Shown: piece after piece, positions 1 to 7,601 of the stretch
How positions within the stretch are numbered: the first letter of the stretch is position 1
Layout: each line of letters begins with the position of its first letter
Source: Bacillota bacterium
GTDB taxonomy: Bacteria > Bacillota > Clostridia > Oscillospirales > Oscillospiraceae
DNA: 16,743 nt
Reading direction: 5' to 3'
Assembly: GCA_023395775.1 (NCBI GenBank)
Contig: JAEWYA010000120.1
Location: forward strand, 1-16,743
Program-made: the position numbers and the translations under genes
The notes under the pieces: generated by a model
What the model was told of the DNA's origin: nothing
Databases searched by the model: none
What the model saw: the letters and a program-made list of their open reading frames with translations, nothing else

Positions 1-101
1 CTCCCACCGGAAAACAGCGTACCAGGAACAAATAACTTCGCGACGCGCGGCCGGACGCGGCTGAGCGGCCAGAATGGCCAGCGCATGGACCACCGTTTCT
101 G

Positions 102-833
102 TCAGGATTGCACTTCTGGTTCCGCCAGCAGCTGCCGCACCACGGCGCTGCCCAGCAGCAATCCGGCAGTGGCCGGGACCCACGGATTGCTGGCGGGGAC
201 GCTGCGCCGCCCAGGCGGCGGAGTTTCCAGTTGGGTGGCCGGGGCCGGTTCCTCAGGACTGAACACCACCTGCAGGCGGCGGATGCCCCGGTTTCGCAGC
301 TCCTTGCGCATCACCCGGGCCAGCGGGCAGCCGTAGGTCTTGTAAATGTCCGTGATCTGAAGCAGCGTGGGGTCCAGCTTGTTCCCGGTACCCATCGCCG
401 CGATCATGGGCGTGCGGAGCCGCAGGGCGGTCTCCGCCAGATCCAGCTTGCAGGAGACCAGGTCGATGGCGTCCACGATGTAGTCATACCGGCAGCCGTC
501 GGGAAAGAACCGGTCCCGGTGGGCGGCGTCGTACAGGGCGTGGATGGGGTGGAGCTTCAGGTCGGGATTGATGTCCCGCAGACGCGCGGCCACGACCTCC
601 GTTTTGGGCTGGCCTACGGTGGAGCGAAGGGCCTCCAGCTGACGATTCAGATTTGTCAGCGACACGCTGTCGCTGTCCACCACCGTCAGTTCGCCCACGC
701 CGGACCGGGCCAGGCACTCGGCAGCATAGCTCCCCACGCCGCCGAGGCCGAACAGAATCACGTGGGCCCTCGCCAGACGCCGCTGGCTCGCTTCACCCCA
801 CAGCATTTCGTTGCGCAGAAATTGATTTTCCAT
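102..833 (-). CDS. tcdA: tRNA threonylcarbamoyladenosine dehydratase (TcdA/CsdL, ThiF/E1-like family)
   Basis: The 243-residue protein belongs to the ThiF/MoeB/E1-like ATP-dependent family. TcdA members cyclise t6A at position 37 of ANN-decoding tRNAs to ct6A in the cytoplasm. Visible marks are the glycine-rich nucleotide site GLGGVGS (residues 29-35), the acidic turn VVDSDSVSLTNLNRQ (51-65) with the family NRQ signature, DAIDLVSCK (121-129), and GTGNKLDPT (148-156) followed by a Pro-Leu-Ala-Arg-Val-Met-Arg stretch typical of TcdA. No ThiS/MoaD partner gene is nearby, which favours TcdA over ThiF or MoeB. The ATG is preceded by AGAGGG at a 5-nt distance. The length is normal for the family. 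It lies just downstream of the foldase gene on the same strand but is separated from it by a strong terminator. I saw no convincing separate promoter, so it may be fed by read-through. The function rests on family resemblance. Confidence 0.9.
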   Translation of the reverse strand: MENQFLRNEMLWGEASQRRLARAHVILFGLGGVGSYAAECLARSGVGELTVVDSDSVSLTNLNRQLEALRSTVGQPKTEVVAARLRDINPDLKLHPIHALYDAAHRDRFFPDGCRYDYIVDAIDLVSCKLDLAETALRLRTPMIAAMGTGNKLDPTLLQITDIYKTYGCPLARVMRKELRNRGIRRLQVVFSPEEPAPATQLETPPPGRRSVPASNPWVPATAGLLLGSAVVRQLLAEPEVQS

Positions 834-880
834 GGTTACCCTCTTTTGTCTGTTTTATGGCATCGTACAATCCGCGCCGT

Positions 881-917
881 TTTAAAAAAACACGGGCCGG
901 CATTTGCCGGCCCGTGT
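881..917 (-). terminator. Rho-independent terminator after the foldase gene
   Basis: A perfect 12-bp stem (890-901 with 906-917) has a 4-nt loop. On the minus strand it is followed by seven T (positions 890-884) and further A/T-rich sequence. It starts 14 nt after the foldase stop codon and separates that gene from tcdA. Confidence 0.92.
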
Positions 918-930
918 GTCATGATGCTTT

Positions 931-2529
931 TCAGCCCACGTATTTGGCGCCGTTGGCGACCTCGCCGGTGTAACCAGCGGTGACACTGCTGTACCACGCG
1001 CTAAAGTCCTTGTTGCGCAGGGTGCTGTCCACCTTCACCTGCCAATAGGGGAGGTCAGTGCCCACAAAGTACATGACGTGATAGCCATAATCCGTTTCCA
1101 CGACGCCGGTGTCTCCGCTCTTGCGGCTGGAGTCGAAGCACCAGTCGTTGAACGAGCCGACCATTTGGCCCTGATAGACCTGCTTATACAGTCCGCCGTT
1201 GGTGTTGGAGCCGCCGTCGGCGGAGTTCTTGTTGGCAAGCTCCGCAAAGGAGTCCTCGGTGGCGTCTCCGGCCTTCCACTGGGCCAGAAGATCCTCGGCC
1301 TTCGCCTTGGCGTCAGCCTTCAGCTTGGCCTGCTCGTCGTCATAACCGTCCTCACCCTGGGCAATGGAGCCGGTCTCGGGCTGAATCAGGATGTGACGCA
1401 CGTCCACGGTGTTGTATTCCTGCCGATAGCGCTTGCCGAAGGATACCACGTAGTACGCGGAACCGTCCTTGTCGGCCAGCACGGCGGAATCGCCGCTCCG
1501 GCGGGCGCCATCGAACAGCCAGTCCATCAGGACGCCGCTGGAATAGGAACCGGCCTTGCCGTCGGTGAAGGTTGCCTTATCGTCGGCATCCGCCAGGTCC
1601 GAGAGGCTCTTACCGGCCTGGAAGCTGGCATACATGGTGTCGGCGGCGGATTTGGCGGCGCTCAGCGCAGCGGCCTTTTCCTCATCGGTGGGGTCAACGG
1701 TTTTGCCGTCGGCGTCAGTAGTGGACTCGGCGGATCCGTCGATCTTGACGCTCTTGTAATCCACCACATCATAGTTGTTGGGATTGGCGTCATACTCGGC
1801 CTGCATCTGGTCGTCGGTATAGGTCAGACTGTCGCTGTGGCTTTGGGAGAAAACATTGGCCAGAATAACCCGCTTCATTTCGGCTTCATAGACGCTGCGG
1901 CTCATGGTCACGCCATAGATCCGCTGTAGGTACTTGTTCAGGTTCATACCCGCCGCGGAGGCCTTTTTGTTGATGGTGTCCATGTTGGAGTCAAACGTGG
2001 ACTGCATGGCGTCGTTCCAGGCATAGCCCTCGTCTTCGGCCTTTTTATTCAGCGCGAAGATGGAAGACATTTGGCTCAGGGTCTGATTCATGAAATAATC
2101 GAACCAGGTCTGATTATCGCCGCCGGGATAGGTCTGGTCGCGCAGATCCTTGCTGGTATCCAGCCCCAGATAGGAGATGTAGGAGGAGTTCTGCTGGACA
2201 AAGTTCTGATAGATGTTGGTAAAGTAATAGCCCACCTGCGGTACGCTGACATCGGCCAGCTTGGTCTTCTCGGCGGTGCTGCTACTACTGCTTGCAGAGG
2301 AAGAACCGGCTGCGGAAGAAGAACCGTCCGCACTGGCGGCTTCCGCGGAATAATACAGCGTTGCGGCGGTGGCGTGCTTTTGGATAATGTTGGATTTCCA
2401 CACGAATACGGCCACAGCCAAAAGGACAAACAGCACGCCGATGGTGCCGTACAGTATATTGCTGCGGCGGGCCTCCTTCTGCTGCTGCGCCTCCCGCGCG
2501 GTCCTGGGGTTCATATCGTTTGCGCTCAT
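931..2529 (-). CDS. Membrane-anchored peptidyl-prolyl cis-trans isomerase (SurA/PrsA-like foldase, two parvulin-like repeats)
   Basis: This is a 532-residue foldase predicted to act outside the membrane on secreted proteins. A short Lys/Arg-rich cytoplasmic tail is followed by one membrane segment (about 24-44), then a Ser/Ala-rich linker (about 61-86) and a SurA-N-like helical region (about 91-240). A diverged parvulin-like unit (about 243-365) and a second, canonical one (about 373-490) follow; the latter opens with VRHILIQPE and ends with GYHVMYFVG. The units share the pattern DWxFDxxRxSGD before their last strand. There is no lipobox cysteine, so this is not a classical PrsA lipoprotein. 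I chose the start at 2529 because GAGAGGA lies 9 nt upstream and a good promoter (2594-2622) lies between it and the longer in-frame start at 2649. Whether the first repeat is catalytic cannot be told from sequence. Confidence 0.9.
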   Translation of the reverse strand: MSANDMNPRTAREAQQQKEARRSNILYGTIGVLFVLLAVAVFVWKSNIIQKHATAATLYYSAEAASADGSSSAAGSSSASSSSSTAEKTKLADVSVPQVGYYFTNIYQNFVQQNSSYISYLGLDTSKDLRDQTYPGGDNQTWFDYFMNQTLSQMSSIFALNKKAEDEGYAWNDAMQSTFDSNMDTINKKASAAGMNLNKYLQRIYGVTMSRSVYEAEMKRVILANVFSQSHSDSLTYTDDQMQAEYDANPNNYDVVDYKSVKIDGSAESTTDADGKTVDPTDEEKAAALSAAKSAADTMYASFQAGKSLSDLADADDKATFTDGKAGSYSSGVLMDWLFDGARRSGDSAVLADKDGSAYYVVSFGKRYRQEYNTVDVRHILIQPETGSIAQGEDGYDDEQAKLKADAKAKAEDLLAQWKAGDATEDSFAELANKNSADGGSNTNGGLYKQVYQGQMVGSFNDWCFDSSRKSGDTGVVETDYGYHVMYFVGTDLPYWQVKVDSTLRNKDFSAWYSSVTAGYTGEVANGAKYVG

Positions 2530-2593
2530 TAGTTTCAGTCCTCTCAAAATCTTAAGTGACGGTGCGGAAAATTCCGCGAACACACGTTCATAC

Positions 2594-2622
2594 ATTATAG
2601 CGGATAAACGGCAAAACTGCAA
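2594..2622 (-). promoter_or_regulatory. Sigma-A-type promoter of the foldase gene
   Basis: On the minus strand TTGCAG (2622-2617) and a perfect TATAAT (2599-2594) are separated by 17 nt, giving an untranslated leader of roughly 58 nt. The -35 box overlaps one arm of an imperfect inverted repeat (2617-2626 with 2657-2667), which could be an operator. Confidence 0.72.
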
Positions 2623-2703
2623 GCGGAATTTCAAAAACCCAATTTTCAAAATTTTGCCGCTTTGCAGACAAACTTATTTTACCCCGTGTGGCTGAAAGAA
2701 ACC

Positions 2704-2737
2704 TGAAAAGGCGCCGCAGGCTTGCCGGCGGCGCCTT
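2704..2737 (-). terminator. Rho-independent terminator after the CheW/CZB gene
   Basis: A GC-rich 10-bp stem (2708-2717 with 2728-2737) follows the stop codon of the minus-strand gene by about 10 nt and is trailed by a short T run on that strand. The short T run makes the call good rather than certain. Confidence 0.7.
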
Positions 2738-2747
2738 GTATGTGTGT

Positions 2748-3608
2748 CTACCCGGCGGACCTGGCGGCGTTTTGCCGCGCGGCCGCGTCATCGCCGGCCC
2801 GCATGACAGCCGGAAGGCTGATCTCCAGAATCAGCTCATCGTAGTTGCGGCTTTTCACCACGCGCTGAATGTAGGGGGATTGACTCATCAGCTGATGCTG
2901 TGTGCCCAGCTCCTCCTCCTCCACCGTTTCCACGGACAGCACTTCGTCCACCACCATGCCGAGGCCGGTGTCTCCGCTGAGCACCAGCACCATATGATGG
3001 AATTCACGGGTGCGGATAATTTCCTTGGCGCTTTCCAGAACATCCAGCACCTTCGGCATATATTCGTCCCGAGCCTCTTCAAAGACGGATTTTTTGCAGT
3101 CGGACACGGCATCCCGGTCGCGGGCTTCGCTGCAGTGCTCGGCGCGGAGGGCCACCTCATGCAGCCTGCGGTGGGGTTCTTCCAGTCTGGCGAGGTGGGC
3201 GGACAGCTCGGAGCTGCTGGTCTTAAAGTTATCGTACCATTTTCCCAGCTTGCACTTGTGGGGGTCTGTGGCCAAAGGAAAATGCTCGCCGGTTTCAATG
3301 GAGTGCTCCAGAGCAGAAACCCAGTTGACGTGATCCTGCTTCCGGGCGTCCAACATGGCGGTGAAGTCGCTGAATTCCTCGTCCATGGGCTTGAGCTTTA
3401 AAGCGGCGCGCAGGTCGAATATGGTGACGCTGCCGCCCCTGAGGGGAAAAATACCTCTGAAGTAGGGCGGAGTGTCCGGCAGGACGGTGTATTCCGGAAG
3501 CTCCATGATGGTGGAGACGTAGCGGCTGTCCGCGCAGTATAGCCCTCCGTTCAGCCGAAACAAAATCGACGGGCATTGAACGCTGCCTTCCGAATGTTGG
3601 TTGTTCAT
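2748..3608 (-). CDS. CheW-like chemotaxis adaptor with an inserted CZB zinc-binding domain
   Basis: This 286-residue soluble protein has a CheW fold broken in two. Residues about 12-72 match the N-terminal half (ILFRLNGGLYCADSRYVS through VTIFDLRAAL). Residues about 205-270 match the C-terminal half (GLGMVVDEVLSVETV through YIQRVVKS). Between them, about 80-200, sits a chemoreceptor zinc-binding (CZB) domain. It fits the known CZB pattern exactly: H93-xx-W96, C119-x-L121-G122-x-W124, and H146-xxx-H150, where the three His and the Cys are the expected zinc ligands. CZB domains are known to tune chemoreceptors and diguanylate cyclases in response to zinc or oxidants such as HOCl, so a metal- or redox-sensing CheW coupling protein is a reasonable inference. 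No cheA or mcp gene is adjacent. AAAGGA lies about 10 nt before the ATG. It has its own promoters and terminator and so looks monocistronic. Confidence 0.88.
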   Translation of the reverse strand: MNNQHSEGSVQCPSILFRLNGGLYCADSRYVSTIMELPEYTVLPDTPPYFRGIFPLRGGSVTIFDLRAALKLKPMDEEFSDFTAMLDARKQDHVNWVSALEHSIETGEHFPLATDPHKCKLGKWYDNFKTSSSELSAHLARLEEPHRRLHEVALRAEHCSEARDRDAVSDCKKSVFEEARDEYMPKVLDVLESAKEIIRTREFHHMVLVLSGDTGLGMVVDEVLSVETVEEEELGTQHQLMSQSPYIQRVVKSRNYDELILEISLPAVMRAGDDAAARQNAARSAG

Positions 3609-3628
3609 AGCGCAGATATCCTTTCTTT

Positions 3629-3657
3629 ATTATTGTAGTAGAATGCGTGAGCTTCAA
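3629..3657 (-). promoter_or_regulatory. Candidate proximal promoter of the CheW/CZB gene
   Basis: On the minus strand TTGAAG (3657-3652) and AATAAT (3634-3629) are spaced by 17 nt. This is close to the vegetative consensus and places the transcript start about 15 nt before the ATG region. A second candidate lies further upstream. Confidence 0.45.
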
Positions 3658-3720
3658 ATGCGCTCGACAGAAGAGCCAATAAAACTGTAAAATACAGGTA
3701 TTTGCAGGTGGTTTTTATTT

Positions 3721-3748
3721 ATTGTATCATGAATTTTTCATGATGCAA
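3721..3748 (-). promoter_or_regulatory. Candidate distal promoter with palindromic operator
   Basis: On the minus strand TTGCAT (3748-3743) and TACAAT (3726-3721) flank a 16-nt spacer. An inverted repeat with 8-bp arms, ATCATGAA (3726-3733) and TTCATGAT (3737-3744) around a TTT centre, covers nearly the whole spacer. This is the usual place for a repressor or redox-regulator site. It could drive the CheW/CZB gene with a leader of about 100 nt. The regulator is unknown. Confidence 0.5.
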
Positions 3749-3797
3749 GCAGCAATCGCTTTTATCAAAGAGATTCCCCAACTTTTTGCCTGCCGAC

Positions 3798-3826
3798 TTG
3801 ACAAAAGTAGGCTGCGCGGTTATACT
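3798..3826 (+). promoter_or_regulatory. Sigma-A promoter of the T-box/valS operon
   Basis: A perfect TTGACA (3798-3803), a 17-nt spacer and TATACT (3821-3826) place the transcript start near 3833, at the beginning of the T-box leader. Confidence 0.85.
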
Positions 3827-3832
3827 AAGCTG

Positions 3833-4087
3833 AAATATGAAAACTGCGATGATGGAAAGCAGTACCCGCAGACGGACGCGAAGAGAGAGGACGGAAGGTG
3901 CAAGTCCCCGGGAAGTCCGCGGCGAAGTCGTTTCGGAGCATTGGTCTGAAAAAGAGTAAGCGCCAACGGGACCTCCCGTTACAGAGGAGCGGCGTGACTG
4001 CGCCGCGTAAGCGCGGGATTTTCCCGAATCCAGGTGGTACCACGGACTTTTTGTTCGCCCTGAGCCGAAAGGCTCGGGGCGTTTTTT
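3833..4087 (+). ncRNA. T-box leader (tRNA-Val-sensing riboswitch)
   Basis: The conserved T-box element CAGGTGGTACCACGG (4031-4045) sits in an antiterminator region directly before a strong terminator (4056-4087). Upstream, Stem I can be drawn by pairing CGGAC (after 3873) with GTCCG (near 3915-3919). This opens a specifier loop with an AGTA motif on its 5' side and CGAAGTCG on its 3' side, closed below by GAAA/TTTC. The displayed codon is then GUC (3927-3929), a valine codon, which agrees with valS downstream. Two further hairpins, AACGGGA/TCCCGTT and GCGGCG/CGCCGC, fit Stems II and III. The fold was made by eye, so the T-box call is firm and the exact specifier is an inference. Confidence 0.9.
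4056..4087 (+). terminator. Regulated terminator of the T-box leader
   Basis: An 11-bp stem (CGCCCTGAGCC at 4056-4066 with GGCTCGGGGCG at 4071-4081, one G-T pair) has a GAAA loop and is followed by six T. It lies 11 nt after the T-box element and 15 nt before the first ORF of the operon. Confidence 0.9.
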
Positions 4088-4102
4088 CTGTTTGGAGGGG
4101 AC

Positions 4103-4687
4103 ATGGAGCGATTTGTATTTGAGACTACCCAAGGCGCGGTTTTGGAAGCCGCGGAGGAGGCCGCTTTGATGGATTTTGCCCGCATCCGGGTCAACGCGGT
4201 GCGGCCCTGCGTACTGGTCGCCGTACTGACGCTGGGGTTTGCCGGGTATTTTCTTTTCAGGCAGGACTGGAAGACCGCGCTGTACACGGTTCTGCTGGGA
4301 TTGCTGCTCAGCGCGTTTTTCTGGCTCCCTATGCTGGGAAGCAAGCGGTTTCGGACCGGAGTCCGAAACGCCCGCGCGCAGCGGGGGAACCTGACCAATA
4401 CCGTCCGGGTCAAACCCATACGCTTTGTATTGGAAGGCGACGGCTGTCGGATGCTGGACGGCAAGGGCGAGGAGATCCGGATTTGGAAGGACCTTCACAT
4501 GGGAGAGGTCCGGGAGAGTGACCGGCTTTTCTGGCTCCCAGTGGAGGATACGTCCATTCTGCTGCCCAAGGGCGCTCTTAAGGAGGGAACGGAGGACGGC
4601 TTTCGCGGATGGCTGAAGAGCCACAGCAGACACTATCGCGTCTGCAAGGTGACGGACCGCCTGCGCCGCAGTCTCGAACGGGAGTAA
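4103..4687 (+). CDS. YcxB-like small membrane protein
   Basis: This 194-residue protein has an amphipathic N-terminus, two closely spaced membrane segments (about 35-52 and 57-77), and a cytoplasmic C-terminal domain (about 104-175). That arrangement, with the ending that reads VEDTSILLPKGAL, resembles the YcxB family, whose molecular role is unknown. GGAGG lies 4 nt before the ATG. It is the first gene behind the valine T-box and sits 72 nt before valS with no terminator between, so it should be induced with valS when charged tRNA-Val is scarce. Whether it works in valine supply or simply shares the transcript cannot be read from the sequence. The gene has GC-rich codon use like its neighbours. 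Confidence 0.8.
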   Translation: MERFVFETTQGAVLEAAEEAALMDFARIRVNAVRPCVLVAVLTLGFAGYFLFRQDWKTALYTVLLGLLLSAFFWLPMLGSKRFRTGVRNARAQRGNLTNTVRVKPIRFVLEGDGCRMLDGKGEEIRIWKDLHMGEVRESDRLFWLPVEDTSILLPKGALKEGTEDGFRGWLKSHSRHYRVCKVTDRLRRSLERE

Positions 4688-4759
4688 AGAGGCCTGCGAA
4701 CGGACGGCTGAATCAATTTATTTTTAGAATTTCAGATATCTGATAAAGGAGAACAAACC

Positions 4760-7405
4760 ATGAAAAAAGAACTGCCAAAGGTCTATGACCCCCAACAGGT
4801 GGAGTCCCGCATCTACGAAAGCTGGATGGAAGGCGGCTGTTTCAAGGCGGAGCCGGATTCCAAAAAGGAACCCTTTTCCATTGTGATGCCGCCTCCCAAC
4901 GTCACCGGCCAGCTCCACATGGGCCACGCGCTGGATTCCACGCTTCAGGATATTCTCACCCGCTTCAAGCGGATGCAGGGCTACTCCGCCCTGTGGCTCC
5001 CCGGTGTAGACCACGCGGGCATTGCTACTCAGATCAAGGTGGAGGAGGAGCTCCGCGTCAAGGAGGGCAAGACGCGGTACGATCTGGGCCGCGAAAAGTT
5101 TTTGGAGCGGGTCTGGGCCTGGAAGGAAAAGTACGGCAACCGCATTGTGGAGCAGCAGAAGAAGATGGGCGTTTCCTGCGACTGGGACCGCTCCCGCTTT
5201 ACCATGGATGAAACCTGCGCCAGGGCTGTGCGGGAGACCTTCTGCGACCTCTATGAAAAGGACATGATCTATAAGGGAAGCCGTATCATCAACTGGTGCC
5301 CCCACTGCACCACGGCACTGTCCGACGCCGAGGTGGAGTATGTGGATAAGCCGGGCCACCTGTGGTATATCCGCTATCCGCTCACCGACGGGTCCGGCGA
5401 TCTGGTCATCGCCACCACCCGGCCCGAGACCATGATGGGTGATACCGGCGTGGCAGTGAACCCCGAGGACGAGCGCTTCAAGCATCTGATCGGAAAGACC
5501 TGCATCCGGCCCATCATGAACCGGGAGATCCCCATTGTGGGCGATGAATACTGTGAGATCGGCTTCGGCACCGGCGCGGTGAAAATGACCCCGGCCCACG
5601 ACCCCAACGACTTTGAGGTGGGCCTTCGGCACAATCTGGAGGTGATCCGCTGCATCGGCGACGACGGGCATATCAACGAAAACGGCGGCCCCTACAACGG
5701 GATGGACCGCTATGAGTGCCGCAAGGCGATCGTAAAGGACCTGGAGGAGCAGGGATACCTGGTAAAGACCGAGGATTACAGCCACAACGTCGGCACCTGC
5801 TATCGCTGCCACAACGACGTGGAGCCCCTGATCTCCGCCCAGTGGTTCGTAAAAATGGAGCCGCTGGCGAAAGAGGCGCTGCGGGTTGTGCGGGACGGTG
5901 AAGTGAAATTCGTCCCTGAGCGGTTCTCCAAGACCTATATCAACTGGATGGAAAACGTCCATGACTGGTGCATCTCTCGGCAGCTCTGGTGGGGCCACCA
6001 GATTCCCGCGTGGTACTGCGACGAGTGCGGCCACATCAATGTTGGACGGGAGGACCCCACAAAGTGCGAAAAGTGCGGGTGCACCCACCTGACTCGGGAC
6101 CCGGATGTGCTGGACACCTGGTTCTCTTCCGCTCTGTGGCCCTTCTCCACCATGGGCTGGCCGGAGAAGACCGCGGACCTGAACTACTGGTATCCCACCT
6201 CCGTCATGGTCACCGGCTACGATATCATCTTCTTCTGGGTGGCCCGGATGATCTTCTCCGGCTGCGAGCAGATGAAAGAAATCCCCTTCCACACGGTTTT
6301 GATCCACGGCCTGGTCCGTGATGACAAGGGCCGCAAGATGTCCAAGTCTCTGGGCAACGGCATCGACCCTCTGGAAATGGCGGAGAAATACGGAGCGGAT
6401 GCTCTGCGCTTTAACCTCATCACCGGAAATTCCCCCGGAAACGACACCCGGTTCTACACGGAAAAGTGCGAGGCCATGCGCAACTTTGCCAACAAGATCT
6501 GGAATGCCTCCCGCTTTGTGCAGATGAACCTGACCATCGACCAATGTGCCCTGCCTGAAAAGCTGGAGCAGGAGGACAAATGGGTTCTGACCAAGCTGAA
6601 CACCCTGATCAAAGAGGTCACGGAGAACCTGGACGCCTATGAGATCGGCGTGGCCTCCGCCAAGGTGTATGACTTCATCTGGGACACCTACTGCGACTGG
6701 TATATCGAGCTGACAAAGACCCGCATGAGTGGCGACGATCAGGAGAGCAAGCTGGCGGCGGAAAATGTGCTGTGCTATGTGCTGATTGAGATTTTGAAGC
6801 TGCTGCACCCCTTCATGCCCTTTATCACCGAGGAAATCTGGCAGACTCTGCCCCGTCAGGCGGGAGAGGCGGCGAATCAATTTCTGATGACATCCCAGTG
6901 GCCGGTGTATGATGAGAAGCTGAACTTCCCCGCCGAGGCGGAGGCCATGGAGTCGGTGATGGACACCATCCGCGCCATCCGTGCCCGCCGGGCCGAGATG
7001 AATGTGCCGCCCTCCAGAAAGGCGGAGCTGATTTTGAAGACCGACGAGCCGGAAACCTACCGTCAGGCCATGCACTTCATCACCCGCCTTGCCTATGCCT
7101 CCGATGTGACGGTTTCCGCCGATGCCCCGGCGCAGCTGGATGGGCAGGTGTCCATCGTCACACGCAAGGCGGTGGCCTATATCCCTCTGGCGGAGCTGGT
7201 GGACGTTAAAGCGGAGCTGGAGCGCATCGCCAAGGAAAAGGAGAAGGCCGAAAACGGTCTGCGTATCACGGAGGGGAAGCTGAAAAACGAAAAGTTTGTG
7301 GCAAACGCCCCTGAGGCCGTGGTGAACGTGGAGCGGGAGAAGATCGCAAAGTACAAGGAACTGATCGCCAAGCTGGAGGAATCCGCCAAAGCGATGCAGG
7401 GCTGA
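4760..7405 (+). CDS. valS: Valyl-tRNA synthetase (ValRS)
   Basis: This 881-residue class I aminoacyl-tRNA synthetase charges tRNA-Val with valine in the cytoplasm. Key sites in order are PPPNVTGQLHMGH (44-56, the HIGH motif as HMGH), ATTRPETMMGDT of the CP1 editing domain (218-229), a zinc ribbon with C420, C423, C436 and C439, KMSKS (526-530), an anticodon-binding helical region, and a C-terminal coiled-coil arm (about 810-881). It is full length, with all catalytic motifs intact. AAAGGAG lies 8 nt before the ATG. It is cotranscribed with the YcxB-like gene under T-box control and ends at a strong terminator 15 nt downstream. A large antisense open frame on the minus strand across this gene is a codon-bias shadow. 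Confidence 0.98.
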   Translation: MKKELPKVYDPQQVESRIYESWMEGGCFKAEPDSKKEPFSIVMPPPNVTGQLHMGHALDSTLQDILTRFKRMQGYSALWLPGVDHAGIATQIKVEEELRVKEGKTRYDLGREKFLERVWAWKEKYGNRIVEQQKKMGVSCDWDRSRFTMDETCARAVRETFCDLYEKDMIYKGSRIINWCPHCTTALSDAEVEYVDKPGHLWYIRYPLTDGSGDLVIATTRPETMMGDTGVAVNPEDERFKHLIGKTCIRPIMNREIPIVGDEYCEIGFGTGAVKMTPAHDPNDFEVGLRHNLEVIRCIGDDGHINENGGPYNGMDRYECRKAIVKDLEEQGYLVKTEDYSHNVGTCYRCHNDVEPLISAQWFVKMEPLAKEALRVVRDGEVKFVPERFSKTYINWMENVHDWCISRQLWWGHQIPAWYCDECGHINVGREDPTKCEKCGCTHLTRDPDVLDTWFSSALWPFSTMGWPEKTADLNYWYPTSVMVTGYDIIFFWVARMIFSGCEQMKEIPFHTVLIHGLVRDDKGRKMSKSLGNGIDPLEMAEKYGADALRFNLITGNSPGNDTRFYTEKCEAMRNFANKIWNASRFVQMNLTIDQCALPEKLEQEDKWVLTKLNTLIKEVTENLDAYEIGVASAKVYDFIWDTYCDWYIELTKTRMSGDDQESKLAAENVLCYVLIEILKLLHPFMPFITEEIWQTLPRQAGEAANQFLMTSQWPVYDEKLNFPAEAEAMESVMDTIRAIRARRAEMNVPPSRKAELILKTDEPETYRQAMHFITRLAYASDVTVSADAPAQLDGQVSIVTRKAVAYIPLAELVDVKAELERIAKEKEKAENGLRITEGKLKNEKFVANAPEAVVNVEREKIAKYKELIAKLEESAKAMQG

Positions 7406-7419
7406 CCTTTTGGAACTGA

Positions 7420-7473
7420 AAAACGAGGAAGGAGCGGGCCAGTGTTGGCGGCCCGCGTCCTTCCTCGTTTTTT
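7420..7473 (+). terminator. Rho-independent terminator of the valS operon
   Basis: A long stem pairs 7420-7440 with 7450-7470, perfect apart from one bulged base at 7457. It has a short loop and ends in a run of T through 7473. The A-rich 5' arm may let it work in both directions. Confidence 0.92.
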
Positions 7474-7601
7474 GTAAATTTAACCCTTATGACAGAAATT
7501 ACTTTGCCCAGACGATAGTGATGTCCCCCTGGGTAGCCCTCAGCCCTCCAGCACGGGAATGGCCGATACGGGCTATTCTATTTTGACGGAAAAGAGGAGG
7601 C

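Noticed and set aside
1..95. Minus-strand frames running off the left edge after tcdA (one from GTG near 95, another from ATG 86)
   Set aside because: Both are about 28-32 codons with no clear ribosome site and no recognisable protein; too short to call as a partial gene.
1078..1929. 283-codon plus-strand frame inside the foldase gene
   Set aside because: Antisense shadow of the foldase; Gly/Val/Ile-rich with no family features.
3719..4633. 304-codon minus-strand frame across the T-box and YcxB-like gene
   Set aside because: It overlaps a structured RNA and a better-supported gene and has low-complexity residues without a ribosome site.
4724..7075. 783-codon open frame antisense to valS
   Set aside because: It lies wholly opposite a perfect valS gene; its His/Gly/Val-rich composition is that of a GC-bias shadow.
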